From: Albifimbria verrucaria
Lineage: Eukaryota; Ascomycota; Sordariomycetes; Hypocreales; Stachybotryaceae
DNA length: 64,000 nucleotides
Direction of reading: 5' to 3'
NCBI GenBank assembly: GCA_020081605.1
Contig: JAHREC010000019.1
Span: forward strand, 372,001 to 436,000
In this document: positions 1 through 11,710 of the stretch, in pieces
Position numbering within the stretch: position 1 is the stretch's first letter
How the letters are laid out: every line of letters begins with the position of its first letter
The notes under the pieces: model-generated
What the model was told of the DNA's origin: nothing
Database searches by the model: none
What the model saw: only the letters and a program-made list of their open reading frames with translations
Position numbers and translations under genes: made by a program

Positions 1-2295
1 AACAGGTTGGGGATATTGTAGCTGCTAAGATACCGCTACGTTGCCAATGGGGCGCATCTGAAGTTGGAATGCCACCGCAGCTAATATCGCAAGAGCTTAA
101 CCCTCGAACGGACTGGAAGTATGTTCGTTTTCATCCTTGTGCTGGGATGGTGTTCGACCAGGTGGCAGAAAACCTCTATGAGCTGGTTATCAGACGAGAC
201 GAGACTCTTGTCAGCACACAGCCAACATTCACCATCTCTGGTAAACAAGAGCTCAAAGAGTACCGCACACGAGATCTCTTCGCACCTCACCCGACTATAC
301 CAGACGAGTGGGCATGGCAGGCTAGGGCAGACGATATCGTGGTCTTTCTCAATGGTGAGAAAACGAACCCAATTACCATGGAACAACAAGTTGTCGCAAG
401 CAATCCGGATCTGTTGAGCGGTGCGCTCGTCATTGGAACCCACCGCTTACAGGCCGCGCTACTTCTCGAGCCAGTAGCTCCGGTGCAGGCCGAGGTAGAG
501 CAGAGAGACCTGATTGAGCGACTGTGGCCAAGTATTGAAGAAGCTAACCGTGCCGCTCCTGCACACGCACGAGTCGAAAAATCACTTGTCTTTGTTACCA
601 CGCCTGACCGACCTTTGGTGCGTGCGGGCAAGGGAACACTCCAGCGAGGTGTTAGTATTGCTCAATACGAGGCGGAGATTAATGCCTTGTATGAGAATGC
701 CGAGAAAGCGATCCTTGGTTCTGAGGAAGATGACGGTGACGACAAGGATGTGACGTTCAACATTCAGGAAATCCTAGGAGATGTGGGTTTGACCACCCAA
801 CGTATCCGCGATGTCGTTCTCAAAATAACGGATTGGCCAGTTTTGGATGACTCCGGCAGTTTCTTCGAGCTTGGCATGGATTCCTTGCAGGCATTAAGAC
901 TCACAAGAGCTCTCCGCCGGTCTCTCCACCGCCCAGACCTTGGGCTATCCACTGTATACCAAAACCCCACAGCATCAGATCTTGCCAAGGCCCTAAGCAC
1001 GGCGGAACACGCTTCCAGCGCGGCTAATGATGGAGACATGATGGAATCCCTGCTGGCCACATATCGACAACTTATTCACGACATAGCCATTCCGGAAAAG
1101 ACGCCCCAATCTAGCCTACAAAAACACCTGTCGATATTATCCTCACAGGATCTACTGGCACGCTTGGCTCTTTGATCTTGAGAGACTTAGTTGGCCGTGA
1201 ACTTGTTGGCCATGTCTTTTGTCTGAACCGCGCTCCAGACGGTGGACGCTCAGTGCAAGCAGAAAAATGGGTGGCGGGTGATCACGCCACTACCTTTGAG
1301 ACTCTTGAAGCCCGTGTCACATTTCTTCAGGCAAACCTAGCACGTCCTGACCTTGGCCTAGACCAGGAAACCTATGAGACGCTGCGGAGTCGTGTTGGCT
1401 TGGTCATCCACAATGCGTGGCCTGTGAACTTCAATCTCACTTTGTCAGCGTTCCAGCCACAACTAGCCGGGATTGTGAATCTTTTCTCATTCGCAGCCGC
1501 CACTTCGCAACGGGCAAGGGTCTTCTTCATTTCTTCAGTGGGTGCCGTGGCCGGTAAGCCTGCCACTGGTTCCGATCCAATTCCCGAGTCCATCATCAAG
1601 TCGCTCGATGCGGCTCATAGCAACGGGTACTCTCAAAGTAAACTTCTTTCAGAGCTTCTCTGCGATACCGCAAGCCAGCATCTGGGCATCCCAGTGAGTA
1701 TCGCGCGTGTGGGCCAGGTCGCAGGACCTATTGGTGTGAAAGCTAGCATCTGGAACCGGTCTGAGTGGTTCCCCAGCCTTGTTGCGAGTTCATTACACCT
1801 GGGCTGCCTTCCTGAGAATCTCGGTCCGCGCTTCTCCGAAGTTGACTGGATACCATCTAATCTGGTCGCTGAAGCTATTGTCGATCTCGCCACGGCAAAT
1901 CCACCCTCGCTGGCTAGTATTCGGAACAGTGAAGACAGCGCCTATGTCTTCAATCTCCGGAATCCGAACACGACGACGTGGGGCGCTCTCATTCCGGCGA
2001 TCCAAAATGTCTCACGAAGAAAGCTCGGAAAGGATCTTGACATCGTCACTTCTCAAATGTGGCTTGAGCGCCTTGAAAAAGCGGTGAACGTAATGTCAAG
2101 GATTTGGCTGCGTCCGTGACATCAAATCCAGCAATCAAGCTCCTTGAGTTCTACCGTCATGGCTTGTGGGCAAATGGGCCAACCGTCAAGCCAATGTCCG
2201 TAGAGAATGCTCTCAAGGCCAGTGATAGTCTTCAGAACATGTCAGCTGTTCAGCCTGAATGGGTGCGTGAATGGGTTGAAAATTGGTTACTCTAA
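1..2295 (+). CDS. NRPS-like carboxylate reductase, C-terminal part (adenylation end, carrier protein, thioester reductase); 5' end outside window
   Basis: The reading frame is open to the left edge, so the start is missing. Residues up to about 250 look like the end of an adenylation domain. A carrier protein follows with the phosphopantetheine site FELGMDSLQ near 870-900. The reductase domain has the NAD(P) motif TGSTGTLGS at 1145-1171 and an SDR-type YSQSK near 1630. This is the A-T-R layout of fungal adenylate-forming reductases, which activate a carboxylic acid and release it as an aldehyde or alcohol. The substrate cannot be told. Two breaks are present. One lies near 1112-1124, at a run of five A just before the NAD(P) motif. 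The other is near 2085, after which LAASVTSNPAIKLLEF resumes. Both are read as one missing base. If they are real, the gene is dead. A transporter lies convergently downstream. Confidence 0.85.
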
Positions 2296-2516
2296 GTGTA
2301 CAGTGAAGCAAATAAATTATAAAAGTGTCAGAATGAAGCAAACTGTACACACCCATGCTATTCAAAACATTGACCTAAAGCCATACAATGTAGGACCCTT
2401 TACCCTCTTCGAATAGATAATGCACCTAGCGTAGAATATGGAAACTGAGATGGGATCAATGCAGATACTGACTAACCCAGATGACCCATGGCACACCGAC
2501 CAAGCTGTGCAGATTG

Positions 2517-4288
2517 TCAGATGGATCGCTTCCTTTTCCTTTTCCTCTCTATAACCAAAGCAAATGCTAACAATACAGCTGACGCAAGTTCCGCAGCGCC
2601 AGCAAAACCAACACCGTGCCACCAATGGCTATCCTCGCCTATCGTAGCCTGTGCAATAGGGGTGCCCACAAGGGCGGCGAATCCCACCGGCAGGCAGGCA
2701 ATGCCAAGACGTGCACCAGTAGTGGTAACATGGGGGTCGAGAGCATAAACGGTCGGAAAGTAAAGTGAGACAACTATCATCATTCGTCGTCATTCTTTGG
2801 TAACATTAACATGTGTGACTTACTGGAGCCGGCAAAGAATCCGTACAAGATACTAAATGCAATGATACCTCCAGGATTGGTAGCAGCGCCAAGAGAGATA
2901 ACTAGACCACCAGCGACAGCAGTGCATGGGACATAGAGCTGCAATAGGTGTTGATATTAGCCCGGATTACAGGACGATGCTTTGGATGCAACATACCTCC
3001 AATGTCCCGTAACGATCAGCCAGCCAGTTGGGCAACGTCCGACCTAGCACCCCGGAAAGGTTGATGATGGACAGCAGCCAATCGGCAAGATTAGGAGAAA
3101 TTCCCTTCTCGAGAGCAAATGTCTGGATAGCAAACCTTGGCAACGGTTCTCAGTATATGACGGCAATCAGCATGGCTATTTACTTCTGGGTCTAACTCAC
3201 ATAGGGAAGTAAAGTCCTAGGCTGACAACAAACCTGCTCGCGATGACAGCTAGGTAGGCCGGGTCTCGAAGCAGCTGCGAAATAGTACGGGGCTTCTCCT
3301 CGGGGTTCCAGTCTCTTCTTCAAGGTCGTTTTGCTCTTGCGTTTCGATCTCTTTCGTGTCACCGACCGCTTCTTGTGGGTCGCTGAGAGACTGGGTTGTG
3401 CCTTCACTTGCGATGGTGTCTGTTCCTTGCTTCTTGGGCTCCGACAACAGCACATTCCCTATAATGCAGCAACCAAGGACAATAAAGGCGTTGACGCGGA
3501 CCGTCCAAGCAAACCCCAGGCTGGTATTGAGAAGTTTACTGACCAAGACGGAAAAGGTGAAACCACCAAGTGAGGTCCCAGTTGTGACAATACCCATGGC
3601 AAGCGAGCGTCGCCGGGTGAAATGCTTCGCTACGATACCAGATATGGGAAGGAAGGCCAAACCCAGTCCAAGGCCCATTCCAAGACTAGTTGTTATTACG
3701 AGAAGAGTTAACAGCCAGGAAGATTTACACATAGATCGATGAGACACTTGCTGGTGGTCGCACTTACCCTTGAGACAAAAATATTGGTGCATATTGACCC
3801 TCACGACAGAGGCTGAGCATAAAGAAGCCAAACAGAAAGAGAGCAGAGCCGCCTCCAACTGCAAGGCGCCAACGGCCACCATCGAGGAGCCAACCGCCAA
3901 ACACACCAAGGCTGGGTAGAGCGGTCTCGAGCCTCAGTATACAAAACCATTTACGCCACTCTTTATTTTGGCATTGAGGAGCGAACTCACAAGAATTCTA
4001 AGAACAATTGCATACTCCTGATCCATGCAATCGAAGACTCTGAATAGGTCTGTAGTCAAGTCAGGAAAAAGCATTTGAAGTTGTGCACTGAGTGACGATG
4101 ATGACACATTGAACTCAGGGTGCAGTCAAAATGTCAGTTACTTGCCTTAAGCCATCGTTGTTCATAGAAAGTCTGGTAGCTCCCAAAGGCCACGATGGTG
4201 CCAATCATGGAGAATTGGAGCAACCACGAGCCTAGAACTGCACACCAACCTTGGAGGCCCCATCAACGTCGTGGAGGAAGCGAGCCAT
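2517..4288 (-). CDS. MFS transporter, monocarboxylate-transporter-like
   Basis: Membrane transporter of the fungal MCT-like MFS group. The N-terminus reads MARFLHDVDG, then a first membrane helix (VLGSWLLQFS), then SYQTFYEQ. The middle exon carries GLGLGLAFLPISGIVAKHFTRRRSLAMG, quoted here as two parts: GLGLGLAFLPISG and IVAKHFTRRRSLAMG. The end carries ATNPGGIIAFSILYGFFAGS and a basic tail. The first intron (4050-4145) has the GC donor AAG|GCAAGT. Exon 1 is 143 bases, which is 48 codons once one missing G is allowed for. Breaks of one missing base are seen at the C run near 4258, near 3832 and near 3310. Further introns lie near 3933-3990, 3730-3780, 3120-3210, 2935-2995 and 2770-2825. The substrate is unknown. 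It sits next to the reductase gene and could export its product, but that is only position-based. Confidence 0.8.
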
Positions 4289-6981
4289 GGTTGTCGGATC
4301 TGATTGAAAGAACCATGGCACGTTAATTGAGAAGAGGAAAATACAAGGAATGGGCTACCCAAGGTGGGTTGGTAGCTGCCTAGGTAGTAGCCAACCAACC
4401 TGGCTTCACTGGCAAAAACTTTGTGTACCGCAGTACAATGCAGTTGTTGGTCAATCACCTCACAGGCTTGGGTGGAGGCAAGATGGGCTTACTGGGGGTG
4501 TGGAGGCGGCCAACACTGTTCATGAATGGCATCAGCCTAATATAATGGCCCGCAAGTGTTGGTATGATTTGAAAGTTTCCTGCATGAAGAGCCAACTTGC
4601 CAACGCCTGTCTTGCTGCAACCAGAGGCTGCCTTGAAGCCACAGTGACACAAATGTGACTCAAATTGCCGAGAGTACTGGTACATGAACAGCAAAGTGGC
4701 CGAGCCTGGCCCGTTTGAACCCCTTCCGGCTAATGCCGCCCCTAGTTGTTGCATGTGCTGGAGCCTACTCGAAGTAGATCTACAGTGCTCTCAACCTGTC
4801 TCGAGTCTTTGCTGTGCGCTGAGTACTCTATAAATTATGGTAAGGGTCGCTTCCTTCGCGCGACCGTAGAACATGGCTCACATTCCTTCATGTGTCGCGA
4901 CAACGTTCTAGAAGGAGCCTAGAGTAGCGATTAAGCACGGCGGCGAAGCCATGTTGATGATATCTACGCACGCCTATTTATAGAGCGAGTTCAACTTCTA
5001 CGTGAAAGAGGGAGGGAGGGAAAAAAATGAGGGCGTATGTACTGTATTTATCGTTTGAGAATTTACAATGATGTCGGTCCGTTTCCGGTATGAAGCTATA
5101 GCCAGCACTCTTCCACGATTTTACATTTGCGAAATTAGTACAAACCTTCAAAGCACACATGTGAAATCAATCACAATGAGAAGAGCGGGTTTGCACCGTA
5201 CGGAGCATCGCGTTTGGGGAAATTTGAATCGGAACATGTGTCCTCCATTTGCAATTGCGCGACATGGGTAAAGCAGTTTCCTCATCAGAAGTAATCCGTA
5301 TCATTGTAGCAATTGCCAAGGTGGATCTACGATCTGTGTACTGTGACATGACTACAAGCCAGGATTCTTTGTTATGACCTCACCCCTGTCGTCTGATCTA
5401 TTACCTGAATTGTTCGACCTCGGCATAATCAGAGCACCATGGGCGCACGCTGCTTGCAGGGATATCCGACTTGGCCAATGGTTGGCAAAAAGCTTAGCCT
5501 GCGCAGGATGGATGGTGCCTCTATCAGGCGAGTTCATTTGGGATCCTTTTTGAACTAGAGCGCTGTTGTATTCCTAGTCTACGTTACATTCTTTGTGTCC
5601 ACTATCTGTGCCACATCACTGCTGTAGCGTACTTTCTCATCACCGTGCTGCCAACTAGTCCCAATACTACAACTCAGTAAGAGGCGCCCGCCAACACTTC
5701 GGCTTATGCCCTGATCCTTCGGGGCATTGCTACTATTTCTGTTTATCTCCGTCTAATCGCCCACATTTCATCGGGGCCCTCGCTCCGATTGATTCCATGC
5801 CAGCTGCCGATACGCAGTCTGGCCCGTGGTCAACAGGGGCTTCAAACTGTCGCTTTAAAACAATATGGGCCAGGTCTGGGTTTTAATCTCCCAAGGTCAT
5901 TTCTCGTACTGGCACGTAGACTTCTGCAACAAGTCGATGCAAAGTATAAGCTAAAGTGTTCCTATGTGGCCTATGTTAGTATCTCCTTAGATGTGTGTGC
6001 GATCCAATTTAGTATCGGACATGGATCTGCTCTAATCAAATCTGAGAAGGTCTGTCATATTACCTGGCGAGTTAATTGACAGACGGTGGAAGTTACGGTA
6101 TTTAGAATTGTTATAAAAACTATATCAAACACCGAGCAATTACTATGTATATGTAGCCTCTCTTCAAGCTGAAGTTTTACCAGGTCCACCCATGATCTGT
6201 AGATGCAGCCTTCATCCACCCAAGAAAAAGAACTCTGCTCAGATGTGTAAGGCCTATGTGCCTACAGCTACAACAGAATAGCACTTATCAATCATATACT
6301 TGGAAAGTTTGCTCTCAATAAGCAGTGGTTACTTGGAGGAGTTGGCTAGTCTGAAGATCCATGATGATCAAACCTCTCTCACAACGGCTTATCGTGGTGC
6401 TACCAGTTAATGCCTTCATCTTATCTATGCTAAATCTGTTTTGTTACTAGAGACACGGGGTTTATCGGCTCACTGGGGTGTACCTTGGAGTGGCTACACA
6501 TGCTATGATCTGCGGATGAAATGGTCTCTTTCTAACACGATAACCACTTTTGATAGTGGAAACCAATATAATATCAGAGCAAGAAAACCACTCCCAATCA
6601 CTATGATTCCAATATCAATCCCGTCAGTCCTTGGCTTGTCAGCATTGCGAGCAGTTTAGATGTGTTCGTAGGTACGAACGAATGGTTATACAACCAAGTG
6701 CACTGGTATTCTCCAGTACTAACATATTACTGGTTAGTTTAATAGTCTTTTACTATTCAAATTTACTCTGTAATTAAACTAGTTAGTGTATTCACTAGTT
6801 GCTATTCTTCAAACAAGCTACGTCGCTTAAAGAGGCAAGGCATGAGATTAGAAAAACACCTACAGTATTTATTTCACTACTCCATTTCTCATATGTTTTG
6901 TAGGAGAGCATCTTTACTTATTCACATAGCTGCCGAGTCAAATATATCTTTTAATTGATTAAATCCCACGGCCATATCCAC
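4289..6981. other. Intergenic stretch without a recognisable gene
   Basis: About 2.7 kb. Only short open frames are present, none with a recognisable domain or a consistent exon pattern. The part from 6100 to 6950 is AT-rich. I see no tRNA, transposon end or repeat array. Confidence 0.5.
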
Positions 6982-8636
6982 CTACTTCTGGGTCGTGGTT
7001 GATGAGTTATCGGCGAGCCGCTCCGCCTCAGTATCGCTTGAATCAACAATATGGTCTTCAGGCCTTTCCGGAACCAGTAGAACGGCCCAGAATGTGAACG
7101 GGATACAGACAAAAACATTGCCGCCGCTATGCTGAGATTGACAAGAGGAGACACGCGTACCGCGCCAACCGCAAAAGCCAGGCAACTACCAACAGACTCC
7201 ATACTCCGAATCAGTCCAACGGCAAGCGTTAAGGTCTCTATGTCATCAAAGAAAGTTCCAATAATCCAATACACAAACATGTAGTGAGACTCGTTCATGA
7301 AACTATTTGCAGTTAGTACCTCTGCGCTTCCTGAAGAGTGACGTTGACTCACCGGAATAGAACTTGTACTGCGAAGCCGCGACCAAAGCCAGGCTCGGCC
7401 CAATCCAGAGTAACGGGTGGATTCGCATTCTCATACTCTCTTTCCATGATGAATTGCCATACAAATAGAGAGCTCATGACAACAGCAAAGAATGACCACA
7501 CATACTTGGCTGTCTTTGGCCGACCCAGCCAACTATTGTCCAAGAACCAACCCCAAAAGACATTGGCTATCGTGGCTGCAATGCCCGAAAGCAAGGAAGC
7601 CAGGGTGCGCGATCTCACGGAGAAATACTTGGCCAGGTAGATACCGATATATGTGCCGTTCCAGTTGAAGCCCACAAGAATGGGTATAAGAAGCAGGAAT
7701 TGCTTCTTCTTAAGAAGCGCCCACCAACGATTCGCTTGCTGCTTTATAGATGGTTTCTTAATGACGGCGTTTTGGAGCTTAGACCCATCAAGGCGCCGAA
7801 CTTTTTCAGGCGTGCTAACAAGGAGGGAAAGTGGAAGGCCAAGACATTGGAGAGCAATGAGGACGAGGTAGGTGGTGTATCCAACTTTACCTCGCTGACC
7901 TTGGCGATGATTTAGACTCAGCTGAATCGATGAGCCGATAAGTTGACCAAGCTCTCGTAGACCAAGCCATATTCCCGCTATGAAAGTATTAGTAGGTCAT
8001 TGCCTCTTGTCATCAAGAATGAGCACTTACTGAATTTACCACGGTCTTTCACATCGGCGTATCCTAGAGCAATGGCACCTTCAGACGCCCACAGGGCGGA
8101 AGCAGCAATACCACATGTCGCTCCGCCAAGGATCACAAACCATTCAACTCCATACCGATTGTTCGTGTATAGCGAAGCACTATACGGCGCGTAACCCAAA
8201 GTACCAATAACTAAAGTCCACTTGACACCAATCTTATTGGAGAGGATTCCAAAAAGCGAGCAGCCGAAAACCATGATTCCAAATGTGAGACTGTTGGCAG
8301 CATTGACAAGATAGGGCTCCTGTTGGCCGCCAGCTCCAGTGTCTAGAATAGGAGCTTTATGTCAGCGGGTAGTTCAGACCACGTATAGATTGAAGGAGGA
8401 TCTTTACTATTCAGTGCATTCCAAATACCCGGCTGAGTGAACGAGATTAGACCAACAAGTACAACATTGAAAATTGGACTGCGGTAGATGCGCGCAAACC
8501 CTCTAAGCGGCTTAGGCGGTTCTCCAAGAGATTCGTCAAGTACGTCGTCATTTATGCGAGGGCTGTGCTTGACTGGAGGGCTTGAGCTTCTGCCAGTAGC
8601 AGTTGGCTCAGTTGTCGTCTCAGCTGTTGCAGACAT
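6982..8636 (-). CDS. UNC93-like / DUF895 family membrane transporter
   Basis: Polytopic membrane protein of the UNC93-like MFS group common in ascomycetes. It has a cytosolic N-terminus rich in Ser/Thr/Pro, then FTQPGIWNALN, split by an intron near 8345-8405, and NTGAGGQQEPYLVNAANSL. The later part has GYADVKDRGKF, an intron near 7982-8030, and GIWLGLRELGQLIGSSIQLS. It ends with a charged tail (DTEAERLADNSSTTTQK). Another intron is near 7305-7355. One break lies at a run of five A at 7110-7114. Adding one base restores PFTFWAVLLVPERPEDH and the expected end. All other exons join in frame. The substrate is unknown. Confidence 0.85.
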
Positions 8637-9029
8637 AGCTGAACTCTGTGGACAAGATTAGGCGAGGTCCTAATTGCTCGAGATTGTGCCGTGAAGGAGC
8701 AGCACCTATTTAGAACGCAATAACGGCATGAGTGGTTGGTCAGCCAGTGGTCTTTTATCTACCTACAGAGACCACGATCTATTTCAATGCTTTACTCGCT
8801 TGCTGCATGCCAATCAGTCCGTTTCTTTTGGCGTGCATACTTCCGCATTGTCGACCATCCAGCCGGCGTGAAGAAGCTTATCCACCTCCCAGCTTGTCAT
8901 GGTGCGACATGCCCAGAAATGGGCACATGATCGATAGTGTGTAGCCAAGCGTTATAAGCGAGGACTAGCCTACAAGATAGCTAGTGATGGGTGCTGGTAG
9001 TTGCTGGTAATCTGGTCGACGTGATTACG
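8637..9029. other. Intergenic, upstream of the UNC93-like gene
   Basis: About 390 bases between the start of the UNC93-like gene and the RING-like fragment. Overlapping short frames exist here but show no domain. It probably holds the promoter of the minus-strand transporter. Confidence 0.4.
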
Positions 9030-9257
9030 ATGAGCAATTTCGCCATCGGTCGCCCCGCGTTTCCCAACTCCCGCAGCAGCAACGAAATGAGCGAAATCAC
9101 GAATCAGTACAGATTACAAAGGCGGTTTCAGACTATTGTATTGCGTAACTTTGGCCAGCGATATCGGATTGTTGAATCGCCAGGGAAAGAGGAGTGCCCC
9201 ATTTGTATGATAGACTTTGATATAGAAGAGACGCAAGGCAGCTCTGGCATCCATTGA
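9030..9257 (+). pseudogene. Truncated RING-finger-like fragment
   Basis: A 75-residue frame starting MSNFAIGRPAF that ends in GKEECPICMIDFDIEE and stops a few residues later. CPICMIDF is the first zinc-binding half of a RING domain of E3 ubiquitin ligases. The second Cys/His half is absent, so the product could not fold as a RING. No downstream exon restoring the second half is visible before the dioxygenase gene that starts at 9311. It is most likely a relic. A short genuine protein of unknown role is the alternative. Confidence 0.4.
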
Positions 9258-9310
9258 CCACTTTCAAGTTCAATTAGGCACTTACTTTGTATCAGATCTC
9301 TTGTTCAACC

Positions 9311-10726
9311 ATGGGCTCACTTGAATCACTCTTTACGGACACGCCGTACAAACCTGCAGTTCACCTTGCCGAGCCGTATCCAGAAAATACGACATTTCCA
9401 TTGTCTCTCAGCCCAGTTAGAAAAGCTCAGCTGGGGTCACTTACTACGGAGATTAAAAGACTGTCCCAAGATGGAACAATTCGTAAATACTTGGACAAAC
9501 ATGGAGGTATCTACTTCCAAAACCTAGGCCTAGAGAACGCGAATGAGTTCTCTGAGTTCGCACATGCCTTTGGGTGGGTACCTCATGAAGATATTGGCAA
9601 CCCAGTCAGGCGAACAGTACTGGCCCCAAACGTCGCTACAGCGAATGAAGGCCCAAACACGCAACCTGTGTATCCTCATAATGAATTCGGGTTGAGTCCG
9701 CACTATCCAGCCTTTGTACTCTTCTACTGCGTTTCTGCACCCACTGAGGGAGGTGAGACGCCGATTAATAATTCCATCATCTTGTATCAACGTTTGAAGG
9801 AAAAACATCCAGAGTTCATCAAGAACGTCGAGGAAAAGGTTTGTTGGATCCTCTTACCTTATTCTTTTGGTTCTCGGGATACTCATTTCAGCACAGGGCG
9901 TCAAGTATCAGCTCTTCTACCCTAACGGACCCCGGGACCAGGTATCTTCTGCTGGGACTACCGTCCTCCAATCTTATGGCAAGGACGTTGATGAGAATGA
10001 TGATACGGAGGAGGCCCGAAGAAAGATTGAAACTGAAATCAAACGACTACCTACGGCAACTTGGATCTGGGAGAACCAGACCGATGACAACAAGCTTGGC
10101 GATTTGCGTGTTTGGCAGCATTTACCAGGTAGAAACCTCAACTGTTGTTTCGAATTTGCAGAACTAATAATTTCAGCCGTGAGAATCCATGAACGAACTG
10201 GTTTACCAGCCTTCTTCAACAATACAGTATCGAGATACTTGAACGCATTGAACGCCGGTACATTAGAGCCTCCCCATCTTAACAAAGAAGGCCAATTTCA
10301 GCCACCTGCTTTGGTAAGTAACGATCCGTTCCTAGAAGTTTCAGTTGATAAGCTAATTTGATAAGTACGGAGATGGGTCATTAATTCCACCAGAATATTT
10401 TGAATCAGCAGTTGAGATTATAAAGTACTCTTCGCTACCCGAGTCCTTTGCAAGCATACACTGATAAATCTGAATAGAGAAACCTGATCTTTAGTTAGTT
10501 GGACGAAAGGGGATGTCCTCCTCCTTGACGTAGGTACTCACTGACCAATTCAAATACCAGATTCTAATCGAATATCTAGAACCATGCCATTCAGCATGCA
10601 CGAGAGCCTTGGCAGGGTGGGTTCCTTTCCAGTTTATCTTGGTTGACGCATTAACTAACTTTGTACTCTTCTAGACCAAGAAAGCTCCTTGCTAGTCTTT
10701 GGGATGAGCCTATTAGCACTCAGTAG
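9311..10726 (+). CDS. TauD/TfdA family Fe(II)/2-oxoglutarate-dependent dioxygenase
   Basis: Soluble non-haem iron oxygenase. The start MGSLESLF is chosen because the family N-terminus follows directly. The iron motif is YPHNEFG near 9675 (H-x-E) with the distal histidine in DNHAIQHAREPW near 10580, followed by the C-terminal RKLLASLWDEP. Introns lie at 9839-9896, 10129-10176 and 10314-10365, and their phases agree (528, 232 and 137 base exons). A further intron is likely near 10528-10577. Between about 10430 and 10510 the frame is not resolved. An intron ending near 10481 would place an in-frame TGA before VSWTKGDVLLLD. A shift or an unusual donor is also needed near 10620. The substrate is unknown. 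Catalytic residues are present, so the gene was functional unless the TGA is real. Confidence 0.8.
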
Positions 10727-11710
10727 GCTTGACTTTCACAAGACCCTCACAGACTCCAGATGGGACATTGACGTATTTACAAAAGATAGTCTTTGCTAAT
10801 GGTCTTTGAGAAGAGAAATCTGTCCTACGACATGCCTCAGTCCATATTCGTGAACCTAATTGCGTTCCTCACCGTACAATTGAAGAATCCATCGCATCAT
10901 CTCGCGTCTTTGGTTATCTTGGTTATTTCCCATGCGGACAATTGATCAAGACTTGAGTAGCAATTTCATCTAGTTGAGGTGACTGTATAAGAAGCCTGGA
11001 CTACCTTTACCATGTCTTCATCGAGCTCGAGAGCACATTGTTCTATGATTGAAGCAGTAACTTCTCAAATTATGTAGAACCGCGAGCAAGTCCCACGAAG
11101 CGGTTTGCATCGCGAACAAACCCTAGTTTTTCGAGTCTGACCTGAAGTATTTCCACATCAAAACGCTTGGCCAGCATACAATTTGTATTTGATTCCCTTG
11201 AACAAGAATGATACAGCATATGGACTCCTAATAAATGTGCCAAATCAACCCTTCATGTGAGTCTTTACAGGGGATGCTAATTGCAATTGATCAAGTCCCG
11301 ATTTCGTCAGAAGAGTCCACCTTAAAAATTGAGGGGCTTCTGTAGCCGCCGCCAACCAAACACCCTTGCTCCGATGACGCGATGCACCTTAGATTGTTGT
11401 ACAAGTTCGAGGTTCGGGTATCTCTGCCGAGCATTGCCATGCCGCCCTATAAGACACCGAGATTCACACTTTAGAAGCCAGCATTGTGGAGATTTGTGTC
11501 TTCTTATCAATTGACCAAAAATTGTTTACATTATCTCATAAGCTAGTTTTATTAACGACACGGATCAGATGAACTGCGGGGTTTTTCAAGCATTAGCTGT
11601 TCTTGAGATATAAAACTGGCCAGAGTTCATTCCAAGTTGAAACAAGATGAAATATCAATCGTCCGCGTCATTTACTGCTTCATTTTCATATCATTGAACT
11701 GCGAGACAAG
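10727..11710. other. Intergenic, upstream of the PL4 lyase
   Basis: About 980 bases with no frame that I can assign. The last 150 bases before the lyase start are AT-rich and likely hold its promoter. Confidence 0.45.
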
